A stretch of DNA of 64,000 nucleotides, from positions 7,244,633-7,308,632 of the forward strand of contig NW_004955501.1 in assembly GCF_000276665.1 (NCBI RefSeq), written 5' to 3'. The stretch comes from Chinchilla lanigera (Eukaryota > Chordata > Mammalia > Rodentia > Chinchillidae). Below, one piece after another: positions 25,000-36,889 of the stretch. Every line of letters begins with the position of its first letter. The first letter of the stretch is position 1. The notes beneath the pieces are model-generated. The model made no database searches, was not told the DNA's origin, and saw nothing but the letters and a program-made list of their open reading frames with translations. The translations under genes and the position numbers were made by a program.

Positions 25000-25150
25000 A
25001 AAATCACTTCTCAAATGCTTGTCCCATTTACTTTTTGCAATGATCATCAGAGGAGCTACTATTACTTTTGTTTCATGGATCAGGAAAGTAGGATCTAGAG
25101 AGACTAAGTTCCCAGGGGCTTCGCTACAGGGCCAGCTTATCTACCCCAAA
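25000..25150 (-). repeat. MIR SINE, antisense
   Basis: Order gtgctgggcgctgggctaaa...cccatttactttttgcaatgatc...tttcatggatcaggaaagta...gagagactaagttcccaggg, close to antisense MIR. Confidence 0.7.
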
Positions 25151-25430
25151 ACTCATGCTTTTAACCACCTCTGCTTGGGTGATGGTGCTCAGGAATTTAA
25201 TTTTCTGACAATGATTGCAAGTCTGAGTTTCCAAAGTTTGGCTTCATTTCTTCAGTTTAAATTTATGAGGAACTATTTACAGGGGAGGAAAACAATCCTC
25301 CCAGCATGCACAGTCGGTCCTCCACTGTTTCACAGTCAGATTAATGACCATCTGATTTAACCCACTCAGAAGAACCCCTCCCAAGGTGAGCTTCCAACTT
25401 ACCTCCACTTTTACAAAGAGAGAGAGTGCC

Positions 25431-25580
25431 TGTAATTCCAGCATCCTGGGAGCTGAGGCAGAGAGATACAAGTTCTAGTCCAGCCTAAGCAACTTTGCAA
25501 GACCCTATCTCAAAAGAAATAAAGAGGGCTGAGGAAATAGCTCAGTGTGAATGCCCTAGGTTCAGTCACCTGTACTGAAA
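25431..25580 (+). repeat. B1-dID dimeric SINE
   Basis: B1-like half (tgcctgtaattccagcatcc...gaggcagagagatac...agcaactttgcaagac) joined to an ID-like half (agggctgaggaaatagctcag...ccctaggttcagtc) and an A-tail. It is antisense to NEK11, in the intron just after the acidic-tail exon. Confidence 0.85.
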
Positions 25581-25690
25581 AAAAAAAAAAAAAAGAAGGA
25601 AGGGGAAGACAAGGAAGAGAAGGAGGAAGAAGAAGAAGAAAAGGAAAAGAGGGAAAAGGAGAGGAGAGGAAAGAGGAGGGGAAGATGATG
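25565..25690 (+). repeat. Purine tract (A-tail then GGAA/GGAG-rich)
   Basis: About 110 almost pure A/G bases growing out of the SINE tail. In the NEK11 transcript it reads as a pyrimidine tract (CCUUCUUCUU-like), 164 or more bases past the donor at 25853. Confidence 0.85.
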
Positions 25691-25853
25691 ACAGAAGACA
25701 GAAAAACCCTTGGCTTCTCTGCTTTTCACACTGGTCACAGCTCAGCCCTGGCAAGCTAATGGCAAGTGGCCACACACACCCAGTGCTTCTCTCAGAGGCC
25801 AGCGAGGACCACCACAGAGGCGGCCAAGACTGACAGCTGATGCAAACACATAC

Positions 25854-25968
25854 CATGATACCCAAGGTCAACTACGGTGTCCTCTACGCTTGACTCAAGT
25901 TCACCGAGCTCCAGGGAAGGAACAGGCTGAGTCTCAGGCAGGTTCTCTGAAGCTGGTTCATCTAATTC
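25854..25968 (-). CDS. NEK11: NEK11 exon: acidic C-terminal segment
   Basis: A 115-base exon reading ELDEPASENLPETQPVPSLE, LGELESSVEDTVVDLGYH and the first base of the next codon (Glu expected). It matches the human NEK11 acidic tail segment (DEP.LENLPE.QP.PS..L.ELES.VED..SDLGYH). It starts in phase 0 after CCCACAAG and ends CATG|GTATGT. The segment is strongly acidic and Pro-rich, without a catalytic fold. A B1-dID SINE and a long pyrimidine tract (transcript sense) lie 160-420 bases downstream in the intron. Confidence 0.92.
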
Positions 25969-28917
25969 CTTGTGGGAGAGAATTAACAACTCATGAGAAG
26001 CTGAGAGAAGGAAATAGCTCAAACACAATGAAACAATATTCTTATTTAGAAGACTATTTAGGAATAAAAGTCTACCTAATTCTCTCCCTTAAACCTGGTG
26101 ACATGTTCAAATGTCAGGACAGCAACCTGGGATAAGAGAAACGTCCCTCAATTATGAAACGGGTGGCCTTGGGCAAACCATTTGACCTCCACGGACCCAA
26201 GGTTCAGGACCATGACTAGAGTCAACCAGGAGGCCCGAGATGCACAACACCCAGACCCAGGCAAGTGCAGGTTCCATCTGCAGTGGGGAGCGAGCCCCTC
26301 CTTCCATTCTGCGCCTTGTAGTCCACCTGCCTCGCCCATCCCAGCCCTGCTCATTCTCCTCCTCTCCAGAATCAAGCATTGGCTTGAAGAATTCCAAGTT
26401 CTCTCCTGGCTTTAAAAGTTCTGCAACCCTGTGAATTCCAGTTTCCTAAAGGAAAAAATGCTAAGAGGCTACATGAGAGAAAAATAAGCACTTCAAATAC
26501 ATCAACAGATATTTTCAATAAATCACTTTGCTTTCTCTTCTCTAGGGCAATGGTGTATGGGGGGAGAGAGTGTATGTTTCCCCTGACAAATGGCTTTCAT
26601 GAGGAATTAACTGAGGAGTGTCTTCTGATTAGGAATAAAAGTAGAAAGAAAGTCCAAAGTCATCTTCAATGAATAGGTAAAAAGAAGCCCGCTGCAGCGT
26701 TTGTGAGAGGACGGTCTCAGGAGCTTTAAGAAGCTCATTTTCTGTACTGTATAATCAGTGTTTCAGGAGGCACAATCAGTTTCCTAATTTCAAAGGATCA
26801 CTGACAGCACACAGAGGACTTCAAGAACAAAGAGTAGACAGTACGTGAAGTGTGTCTCTACATGTACTTCAGAAGTTATTTGACAATAAGTGCTTGGGCT
26901 TTCAATTGACTTTGATTTACTAAGGTTCTCTGAAGAGAAGAGATAGAATTGTTATAATTGCTTCTCTTCGGAAGAGAGTGACTTGATCTGGTCTTTGATC
27001 CCCATTACCACTCCACCTATGGAGATCAGGTCTGCTATGCACTTTTCACAGAGACCCAGTTTTAGAACCAGCACAGCAGTATATGCCATAGAGTAACATA
27101 CACACAGACTTGTCTTGAATACTATGGTACCTAGATGTTTTTAAGCTACCATCCTCTAAAGAAATGATGCCTAATATGATTCCACATTCAACTGTGCCTC
27201 AAGATCTCAAAGCCTAAATTCAGCCAAGCAGAAAATGGCTGCCAAAATAAAAGACACCAGTCAGGGTCTAGAAAACAGAGCAAGCCATTCTCCTAAATGC
27301 CGCAAAGAATTTTTGTGACATAGGAAACCCATTCTCTCCCTTAACTCTGATTCTCTCCAATTGCTTCTTATATACAGCATAAGGAGGCTTGCTTCAGCAA
27401 GGCAAGGGAGAAGGAAGAGGACACCAAGCAGGACCCCTAGGGAGATTAGGTGCAAATTAGATCATAAATGTGCGTAGAGGTGGGGGAGGGGAAAGTACTC
27501 AGGAAGGAGCATTTCTAGTGCCCTCTTCTTCTTCATCACATTTTCTTTACCCTCTTGCATCTGACTAATGCAGTTTCTTTCTTATATTTTATTTTATCTT
27601 CTTTAGCTCACTGCCTTTTCCTAAGGTGTTTAAAACCCTTCAGGTCCTTCTATAAAGGGTTTGCTTTGCATTTTCTCCTCCTCTGTTCTGTGGATATCAT
27701 TAAATCTGCCTCACTCCTGTGCTGGTGAATATGATTAAACTTGTCTCTTGCCTGCCTGGCTGCCTCGCTCCATCTTCCTCCTGGGGCAAACAAGAAAATC
27801 TCCCCTGAGATGGCTCCATCTTTTCTTCTGTTCCTATTAAATGCTTTTTTGCCTAAAAAGATTATAAGAACTGTTCATCAGTGGCTTTTCCAGGTCCTCC
27901 TTCATCTGGATACAAACTCTGCTTCCCAGAGCCCTACCCCATCTGGAATGAATCCAGCCTGGCCCTGAGCCAGCAGCAGAACCACAGAGGCTTGTTAGAA
28001 ACCTAACATCTCACCCGAGGCCAAATGAGTCTGAATCTGCATTTTCACAAGATCCATGGGTGACTCAGGCACAGTGTTAAGTTTAGGAGGGCCTTGAAGG
28101 AGGGCCTTTGATTGGACCTGAGAGGTGGGAAGGTGTTCCGGAAGTAAGGCAGACATCTGAAGGAGGGACGGTGGGATGCTAACAGCAGGCGGAAGGAAAC
28201 AGTGCATGCAATAGCATGAAAAGGAGTAGGCAGCCCGGGGATGCTGAGCAGATGTGCAGGCCTGAACCGGATGGGAAGAGGACACAGCCCTCAGGGAGAA
28301 CAGACTGCAGAGCTTCACCTCTGCTGGGAGCATTTCCTGCTTCCAACAGTACGTAAACTTGGAAAATGCACTCTAGAAAGCTCAGCGTCACAGACGCTGA
28401 TGACACTAAATCTTGTAAGACTGAAGGATGAACTCAGGTCTCTGGGCAGTACAGCGCTGAGCACTTCCCTCCCTGCTCTCTTTGCTCCTCGCTGATAGAA
28501 AGGGGATGGGTTTGGGAAGCGGATAAATGGAGAATTCCGATTTCTGTGAATCTTCTTTTCCTCTGAGTTGGGCCAAGATTAGGATGCTTTGGCTGCCTGC
28601 CATGTTCTGTGGTATAACATATGGATAACAGCGTCTCTTGAGATTCTGACTGGCATATGGTCTCAGGGCTATCTTTAGTACTTCAGGACCTCCAAAGGGA
28701 TCGATTCATAGGAGGGAAGGACAGGACATCACTGAGTAGTATTATAATGCTGATAACTATATCAGAAAGCAAAAGAACCAAAAATGATTACCTTGAATGG
28801 TCAGAGAGGAACATCATAAAAACCAAGTACATCATCAGGCACTAATAATTAAAATCATACTTCAAATTACATTTTTAGTTGCCATACGGTAACTTTTAAA
28901 ATAAAGTCCTTGTAATA
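25969..28917. other. Intronic sequence where an acidic-linker exon was expected
   Basis: I searched by eye for the exon encoding the segment after DVLH (human begins EKTHLKGMEEKEE) and did not find it here or up to 30890. A short MIR-like piece (about 26150-26200) and a hAT relic at 27975-28075 are present. The rest is unrecognised. Confidence 0.45.
27975..28075 (+). mobile_element. hAT (MER20-like) relic
   Basis: Order gcagaaccacagaggcttgt...gagtctgaatctgcattttc...acaagatccatgggtgactc follows the arrangement of MER20/MER3-class hAT relics. Truncated. Confidence 0.5.
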
Positions 28918-29308
28918 GCTGATACATTGTTCCACCTTCAGAAGTTGAGAAGTTTAACTAAGCGACTCTGCAGGAGGCCAGGGTCCTTACTTATCAAACT
29001 TCCTCATCTTGCACAAGAGAAGGGCGTGGAGATGGTGTGAGGCCTACACTCGCCCTCAGGGGTGGCAGCCTGCTAAACAATGAAGGGAGGAAAAGAGGCT
29101 TGGTCTCCACCCTTTGCGCTCTTGCTGCTTTTGCTGTCTTCTGCCGCCTTGAACCCTGGCCCCTCTGCCCTGCCACCCTGCCTCGGATTCAGCTGATTAT
29201 GGACAAACTGTGATTATCCACAGACCGTGAGCTAAATAAACCTTTCTTTCCTTAATTTTGGGTGTCAGTCATTTTGTTCCAGCAACTAGAGAAAAATAAC
29301 CAAGACAG
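28918..29308 (+). mobile_element. MaLR-like solo LTR, sense
   Basis: Starts near ctgatacattg and passes aagttgagaagtttaactaag. The 3' end is gagctaaataaacctttctt...aattttgggtgtcagtcatt...gaaaaataaccaagacag, the same family as the LTRs at 3039-3160 (sense) and 48357-48746 (antisense). About 390 bases, no internal region. Confidence 0.75.
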
Positions 29309-30890
29309 TCATTTAGGTTTAATAATACAAAGTATTACCATGTCTATAGCTCTCAATTTCCAATCTTAGGGAAAAAAAATTTAGAATTAGAGGTCTGTGA
29401 CTGTTTCAGAAAATAGCAGGCCTGTTTCCATCACTTATTGAGCAAGTAGCCTACACTCAGTGAACACAAAATCCTTACAATCCTACTAGCTTCCCTGTCG
29501 AGATCTGTGGGAATGTGTAGCTGTCAGTTTAAGGGGGACAAAGCAGACAGAATGAGAAACAAAGATCCATCTCCACAGGTTATCCTCGCAGGGCCTAGGA
29601 AGTGTATGGGGAGTGAATGAAAGACACTCAGTTTTCAGAGGGATCCTGCCCTGCTGCTGACCCCAGTGCCCTTTCAACAGCAATGCCTCCACTCATCTTC
29701 CCTGGCTGGAACACCCTCATCTCAAGCCTCTGGGGCCTGCAACAGATCCAGAGCCGCCTTTACTTACCAGGGTGCCAGATGGGTACCAAGGGGGTTGGAC
29801 TGGAACACTTACCACTAGCATCCCCACACTGGCTGCTAACTGGTCCAATACACAGAGTGATACTTCCTAAAGTCAGAGGAGGTTAAGCTTCTGTCTGATC
29901 CAACTTTGGATTTTAGAAGTCTAAAGCACATAGAATCCCTATACAATTGAGAAAGCAAGGCCACTGGCAGTTCTCCCCCTCAGAAATGGACAGAAAACAA
30001 GTGTCCAGAGGTGAGTGAGCTCTACTGAGGGTTCCTGCATGTCCCAGGATTTGGAGCCTTCTTCTAACCAAGCTGGAGCAGATTAGCATTCTCAGGCTTC
30101 AGGGGATTGTCCCACAGCATCTAGGAGACTGATTCTTCCTGGCAGAGGAAAACATCTTTCAGACATGGAATCTCCACTGAATGGACAATCAGAAATGTCT
30201 CCACCCCAAGGTGCTTTTACCAGAGAGCTATGAAGTCAGTGTTGATGTCAGCTGCTCAAAAATGACCCCAAAAAGACTACTCTAAGTATCAGAGCCTATG
30301 CCAAGGCCTATAGCAGCATTCCAGCCATTAGTGAAAATGATGTGCTCTAGGCAGGGATTTGGAACACAGAGAACGTGAGTTTGGGGTCCATGCCATGTGA
30401 ACCTCTAATCCTATTCCTTATTAGATATCTAAGGTAGTTCTTCACAGCTTGAATGAGGCTGTGAACATGGTCCACAATGATATGGATAGAAGACAAAGGA
30501 AAAAGAATACAAATAAGACAGGAAGAAATCAGTGAACTAAAGAGATAAACGTCAGTAGCACTGGTAGAATTAAAATTACATATATTCATATTTGCTCTGT
30601 TAATTAATCATTCTAACTCACCAACTATGCATTCGGTGCCAACTCAGTTATCTCAAACACAACAGCCACTCAATATCTGTAGAAGAATCAAGTGATCAAA
30701 GCTGCCTTAAGTTCCTGTTGTCACCGATTGTTGGCCTACATTTTAGAACCCCCCCTGAAATTGGGGAAAGTTGGTCTGGGTGCTTTTGTCTTCTCCTCTG
30801 TCCCTTCTCTTACATGGCTGATCCCATGAATCTGAAGAATCTGCATCAAGAACAGGTTCTGTGTGAGCTTTACAATAACTGGGTACTTAC
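29309..30890. other. Intronic sequence, nothing recognised
   Basis: No exon or named repeat recognised. Open frames here have no signature. Confidence 0.45.
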
Positions 30891-30984
30891 ATGGAGTACA
30901 TCAATATTCAGCTGCTGAAAATTTCGAGATCTCAACTCTTGCATCCGCTTATTATTTTCTTCATACTTTTCTTCCACGATCTTT
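30891..30984 (-). CDS. NEK11: NEK11 exon: basic coiled-coil region, part 2
   Basis: A 94-base exon. Its first base completes Lys, followed by KIVEEKYEENNKRMQELRSR and NFQQLNIDVLH. It continues the coiled-coil. The acceptor is ACTTTCAG and the donor is CTCCAT|GTAAGT. It ends exactly in phase 0. In human NEK11 the next residues are an acidic stretch beginning EKTHL, and no exon for that stretch was found before 25968. Confidence 0.93.
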
Positions 30985-32500
30985 CTGAAAGTTTAAAGTG
31001 AATGTAGAAAAATAACTTCAAGTTGCTGAATCCATAGCTGTATTGTACAGCTAAGTGTGACCCTTGTTTCAACAGGCAGACAAGAGGGTGGGAAGGCCAG
31101 GACATCAGGACTCTCCTGCCTGGCACTGTACAGCATCAGCACCCAGTGATTCTCTTAAAAGCACACACAAGAATGCCCTGGCTTCTTAGTCTTCCTTAGA
31201 TGTCCTCAAAGGCCACAGAAGGAAAGAAACATCCATCCCTGTGGGTCCTGAGTGTGACACTGGGGTGTCCCAAATGCCCAGGACAGTGCTTAACACACGC
31301 TAATAATTAGAAAAATGCTTTCAGCAAAAACAAATCCATTAAAAAGGAAAACCAAGCTACACATCAAAGAATTCATGGAAAATATATGGGAATCACTAAA
31401 GGAAATTTTCTACATACACACTGTCTGTGCTCTACTATAGCAGAGTTGAGTTTAACAGATGGGTTATAAGCTGGAAGAAAGATTTAAGTTCTTATGATTA
31501 CTCGTGCACTAATGTGCATTTAGTGCACTTAGATTTTCTGACAACTCACTTAACATCCGTTTAGTAAAATTCTTTTATCAGTGAAATCGATGCATTATAA
31601 CTCTTCTGACAATAGTCATTTTCTAGATAAAATACACAATCTCTCCTGAAATCTAGGAGTGAAGATCAAAACCCTAATCCAAATCAGTCATAAAACTAAG
31701 GTTATATTATATATGGAATGCATTGCCTTTAAATGATATTGTGATAAATAAAAATATTACTGTGTTATGTGGAAGATTTATGACTTTGTCCGTAAAAGTA
31801 GTTTTAATATGAATAATGTGTAATATACATGTATATGATTAAATTTAGTTTTTTAATCTATTAATATCAAATTTAATCTCCCTTTTACCCTCAGCCAGTT
31901 ATGTCAATCATAGTGCTCTGGAAACATTAGCATTTTTAAGTGTTGGAAATAGATTTGGGGCTGTGAGTCGTGATGGCTCCAGCAATTTGTGTGGCTATAT
32001 TTTCCCAGTAAAACTATGCCCATTGTCACACTGGTTTGCAGAAACCAGCTCGTACCGGCTCCTGAGAGCAGTTCGCGTGTGTAGTTTCCCCACTGAGCAT
32101 TTCCGCGGTATCACACTGGTTGCCCCTGATGGCATATGCACAGCTCAAGAATTGGTTACCCTGAGCTAAACTCAATATTTAGCAGTACATCACTGCTCAG
32201 AACGCACTTTGGAGGAAACCTGTTTCTCTGCTTATTGAAGGAAGCACGTGTTAAGGGAGGAATAGTCTCCTGGGTTCTTTGGTTCATCATTACATTTGTT
32301 CTAAACACAAGGAAGCCTCTAAACGACATTTCAGATATCTTAATGTAGTCACAAAATGAACAGATTTGCATCAGGCCTTTTCTGCCTCTCTAGGTCTTGC
32401 TTGGGACTCAAAAAGCGGGCGGAGGAAGGAAGACGAGGACAACTGGAAAAGTGGTCTAAGAAATTCAGCTCTAGTAGTTTTTGAAATTCTGATGCTACAT
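30985..32500. other. Intronic sequence, nothing recognised
   Basis: Between two coiled-coil exons of NEK11. AT-rich in the middle (31300-31900). No named repeat. Confidence 0.45.
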
Positions 32501-32504
32501 ATGT

Positions 32505-33215
32505 GTATTTTTCAGCTTTATTAAGGTCTAACTGACAAAAATTGTTTATATTGGTAGTGCACACATTTATATTATAGCTTTGATATATGTATGCAAGCCA
32601 TCATTTCACAAGCATCATCCTTTGTGGTGAGAACATTTAAAACCTACCATCCTAGCCATGTTCATATGGAGATATGACCTTATCATTAGTCACTAATGTG
32701 CCGTAGATCTCCAAGATTCCTCCAGTCTAACATTGCTTCATCTTTGCCCTTCCCCCAACCCGGTAGCCACCATTCGACTCCCACGTCCGTGAGCTCAAGT
32801 TTCTCAGACACACATACACATGCACACGTACTGCATGTGTCCTTCTGCACGTGGCGCACTTCCCTTAGCCTGATGCTCTCCAGGCTCACCCGTGTTGTTG
32901 CACCAGGTGAGATTTCCATTTCTTCAAGGCTACATCAAATTCCATTGTGTACATCTACACCACAGACTCTTAAGTTGAGTCTGTATTTTGGCTGCTGTGA
33001 ATAGCGCTGCAGTGAACACAGGAGTGTAGCTACCTCTTCAACACACCGATTTAATTCCCTTTGGATATAAACTCAGAAATAGGATTCCCAGGTCATATGG
33101 AAGCTCTGTTTTCAATTTTTTGAGGAACTTCCATGCTGCTTTCCATAACGGCTGCACCCATTACACTTCTGTTAGCAGTGTACAAGTATTTCCTCCACAC
33201 TCGGGGCACTGCTTA
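32505..33215 (-). mobile_element. Old L1 3' portion, antisense
   Basis: Begins with the L1M-type 3'UTR (agctttattaaggtctaact...ttgatatatgtatgcaagcc) and runs into the ORF2 C-terminal region in reverse (tccattgtgtacatctacac...gctgctgtgaatagcgctgc...tttggatataaactcagaaa...gaggaacttccatgctgct). No frame is intact. Confidence 0.85.
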
Positions 33216-33739
33216 AGATTAAACTTCTTCATAAGAATACTTGAACTACTGTGGTATCTCATACCAGCAGCACCACCCTGACTGCAGACTTTCCCAAAGG
33301 CTTTGTTTGAAAGGACGGAGCTATTTTCAGTTTACTTCCCTCCACAAGCTGCCCTCTCTCCGCAGCTGGGTTCTGGCAGAAGCAGCTAGGGAATGAGACT
33401 GGCATCCCATAGCCTTTTTTGCGGCCTCTTGCTGGGTATGTGTAGAAAGTGTCAGCAACACTGAGTTCCGTTTAGAGGCTGACCTTACCTTCATCACTGA
33501 TACCCTACCAGATTTTCAGTATTTCTCTTCACACAAGACTGAGAGCCTGATACAAACAGTACCTGGCACCCAGTCTGTGCCGCCATAATCATCTTTAGAG
33601 TGAATGAGTAATTAAGCAAGTTAATATATAATTGTGTGCATTCCAGTTCTTGTTCTTGGTTTTTTATTCTTTTCAGTGAATTCCTTGAGAGGCTATAAAG
33701 TAGTATAGGGCACAGGGCACCCAAGCAAAGGCAGCTTAC

Positions 33740-33859
33740 TTCAGCTTCCCAGCTTTCTCATCCGCTGCCTGGAGCTTCCTCAGCCGCATCCTCTCTCTCG
33801 GTGTCATTTTCTGCACTTCAGACAGCGCCTGCAGAGTCTGCAGGTGGATCTTTTTCTGC
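33740..33859 (-). CDS. NEK11: NEK11 exon: basic coiled-coil region, part 1
   Basis: A 120-base exon reading (M)QKKIHLQTLQALSEVQKMTP, RERMRLRKLQAADEKAGKL and two bases of Lys. It is rich in Lys, Arg, Glu and Leu and looks like the charged coiled-coil that follows Nek kinase domains. The acceptor is TTCATAG and the donor is CTGAA|GTAAGC. The match to human NEK11 as recalled is nearly complete. AGKL replaces ARKL. Confidence 0.94.
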
Positions 33860-34159
33860 CTATGAATAATAAAGATTCCCCACATGCAACCCATTCCAGA
33901 CATACTAAGAAAAATTAAACAAATATTTTATAGACATATCATTACACTACTGAGAAACCAAAAGCATCTTGAGACAGGCCAGGGAAAAACTAATAAGCTC
34001 TGTATAGGTAATGAGCCAGCTAGGACTTGAAGTTAATAGGCAGTATTTTTCAAATTAGATTTTTGTTTAAAAGCAAATCCTGTGCTTTCCAGATTTCGGC
34101 TCATTTCATTGCCTACGACTGGTTTTCATAATGTAAGACAAATTAGGATCTCAGCCACT

Positions 34160-34345
34160 AGAAAGTAAACAGACTGGCAGAGCAATTCAACCATGTGGAT
34201 AAGGGCATAATCACCGGAGTAAGGCAGGGTTTGAATTCCACCTCCATCACTCTAGTTCTGCACCCATAGGCAAGAAACTGAACCTCAGTTTTGTCATCTA
34301 AAGAATGGACTATAGTAAGTATAGTATTTAAGATAATTTTTATAT
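34160..34345 (+). repeat. MIR SINE
   Basis: Order ggtttgaattccacctccat...ctgcacccataggcaagaaa...aacctcagttttgtcatcta...aagaatgga matches MIR core and 3' part. Confidence 0.75.
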
Positions 34346-34444
34346 GAAGGTACGTAAAAAGTATCCCAAAACCATAGTACCATAACAACCAATGTTTACT
34401 GAATATGACTTATATTCTAGGCTTAATCCAAAATGTGTTTTATG

Positions 34445-34595
34445 GCAGGATGCTAGAGTGGTTTATCACACAGGTTAATAACATTCTCTGGGTTCAAAGC
34501 TGAGCTTACAGGTTACATTCTACATGCTCTTGAGCAAGTTACCTCTCTATGATTATAAAAAAAAAATTTATATGGCACTTATTTCATAGGGGTGC
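34445..34595 (+). repeat. MIR SINE (second copy)
   Basis: Order ttctctgggttcaaagctga...acatgctcttgagcaagtta...cctctctatgat...ggcacttatttcataggggt, MIR-like. It lies about 100 bases after the first copy. Confidence 0.65.
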
Positions 34596-34599
34596 TCTA

Positions 34600-36142
34600 C
34601 ATTTAAATGAGTAAATTCATGTAAAGTAATTTTAAAAGTCAAGTGTATGATAATTGTCTCCCCAATAATATTAGCCAATATTATTTAAGGACCTGTTCAT
34701 TCAGTTAAAGAAGCATGCTCACATTGACCTGGCATTGAAAGACCTACAACCAAATTCTCAATGACATTAACTGATGTTTCTAATTTGGTTAGGGCCCAGT
34801 GTTGGAGAACGTTTGTTGCACTCAATTCCATCTTTAAGAAACAGCACAAGTAAACTATAATGATTGCTCTAGGTAGTTTTTATCCCTCTGGAATATCATC
34901 CAGACCAGAGCCTCCCAGGGATGTGCGATGTTTCAGGAAGACATATCCATTATTTAGTAAGACCAAACAGATCTCCTTAAAACAGAGGCATAGATCTTGG
35001 AGATAAGAGAGACCAACTTAAATCAGTATTTCATAATGTGAAGTACCCTCCTAACAAGTAGATTCTAGCACACTGTTGATTGTAAACAGAGTCAGGCAAA
35101 CGATTTCACAACTGCAGTGCAAAATGATAGCTAAATTAGCTCAGTATTTTAAAGATATCACCTATTTTCACATTTCTAGTTAACAAAATAAAATTAGAAA
35201 TTCCAATTTTTCTGGAAAGAATAAATGTAACCTAAGAAAACGAGGTTGTTATGAGCATGCCTAAAAATTCACTGCCCCATGCAATGCACTTTACTGGAGA
35301 TCATGCTTTAGGCTGGTGTCTTTGCTGGGCCAGTTTCCTTAGTCTGAACATAAGCATGGAAAACAAACATGCTGCAGTCAGGAAACCACCCGGCTATTTG
35401 GCCTTGAAGGTCAGTGTACAGAGGGCCTCCACTACCTTCCATACCTCTAGGAAAGGACTGATATTTATGAGATTAAATAGAGCTCTTTCCTCAAAATTAT
35501 AGATTTAGTCTTTAAAGGAAATAGCCCCTGGTGTTGTGCAATGTGTAGCCTGCACAGCTATACATAGATGTTCTTATGTAGCCTCATATTCTGGGCTATT
35601 GCAAGTTGCAGCACAAAAAATTTGAACGAGGGGAAAGAAAAGTTAGGTCAAGAATTCATTATAGTTCTTTGGGAAGCATACTTCCTGTAGTTCTTATGTA
35701 TATGTATATTTCAAGGAATTAATTTTATTTTCAATTGTCCCAGGACAAAACAGTATTCTACTTAAGCAGATATTCTTCCAGTTCACATTAAGCAAACAAC
35801 ATATGAAAGCTATTTATGCTTATTATCATGGAGAGCTCATTAACATAAATAGTTCTATATTATATTATTTGAGACACTAATTTCTCTGTGCATTTAGGAG
35901 GCAACTGCAGAGCTATCCTGCAGTTCTGATAGAGTGTGGTGGTTTAAACTTTTGTGACTGCGATTTGCTACCACCTGGGGCAATGGCTTTGGAACTCCAG
36001 TTTCTGAAGCGCCTTAATTCTTGGCAACACTTCAGTGAATTGTAGGAAGCCATGCAGATAGCTTAGCCCTATGGGGTTTTAGAGACAAATGCATTTGACA
36101 TTTATGCTGGGTGGGCTTTTTAAAAACAAAGCAATTACTTAC
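34600..36142. other. Intronic sequence, nothing recognised
   Basis: No named repeat or exon. A plus-strand frame at 35251-35502 has no signature. Confidence 0.45.
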
Positions 36143-36228
36143 ATGGCATTAATTATATGAGCAGTTTCCTTCTGACAATCCAAATTCTTGTTTTCCAGAG
36201 TCATTTCCGAATATTTATGCATCAGATG
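36143..36228 (-). CDS. NEK11: NEK11 exon: post-kinase linker
   Basis: An 86-base exon reading HLMHKYSEMTLENKNLDCQK then ETAHIINA and two bases of Met. It matches the NEK11 segment just after the kinase domain (human, from memory: NLMCRYSEMTLEDKNLDCQK). The donor is GCCAT|GTAAGT, a perfect consensus. The polypyrimidine tract before the acceptor is almost homopolymeric: on the transcript T15 then C6 then AG. The downstream exon supplies G and begins CAG AAA. Confidence 0.93.
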
Positions 36229-36251
36229 CTGGGGGGAAAAAAAAAAAAAAA
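36229..36251 (-). promoter_or_regulatory. Homopolymeric 3' splice site tract of a NEK11 exon
   Basis: In transcript sense the tract is T15, C6, then AG, directly at the exon at 36143-36228. It is the whole polypyrimidine tract, and its length could vary between individuals. Confidence 0.85.
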
Positions 36252-36889
36252 GAACAGCAACCCTGGAAATCTTAAAGTGTTCCTCTTCAGCCACGAGGGC
36301 ATAAAACGACCACGTGCCAGCTCTGGTGTGGAGCATAACTGACCACAGGAGGGAGCTTGAAAACAAAGCTCATGGTAACAACTGTTCCCTTTAAAGTGGT
36401 CACACAAAATTTCATGGCAGTTTATGGGAGAAGATCTTGCAGGGTCTCGCTGCTGCCGGCATCTTCAGTGTCCCTTGCCCTGGCTGCTATGTCACCCTGC
36501 TCCCTGCTACACGCAGGCCTCCTCCGTCTCCAACACACACAAGCCTTTCCCTCCTCAGCCTGTGATGGACAAGATCCATGCTCCTCAGGCCAGGACTAGG
36601 ATGAGGCAAAGGGTACAGAGGGCCACCAAAAATTCAGCCTCCCAGATGAATAGTACTTTAGTAAACTATTATGTTAAAAATCAAAAGCAGTGCCACAAAG
36701 CCATACAGAATACAATACCGAAGGTTTAAAGAAAGATCCAACTCTGGACGTGCACAACTCTGCCTTACTTACCTCAGCCGCATCCTGGCCCCTGCTGATC
36801 ATTTTTTTAAAGTTTTGGTGTTTTGCTTGTTGCCAGGGATTTGATTTTTTTAAAGTTATTGCCTTAAAATATTATTTATCTTGAGTATG

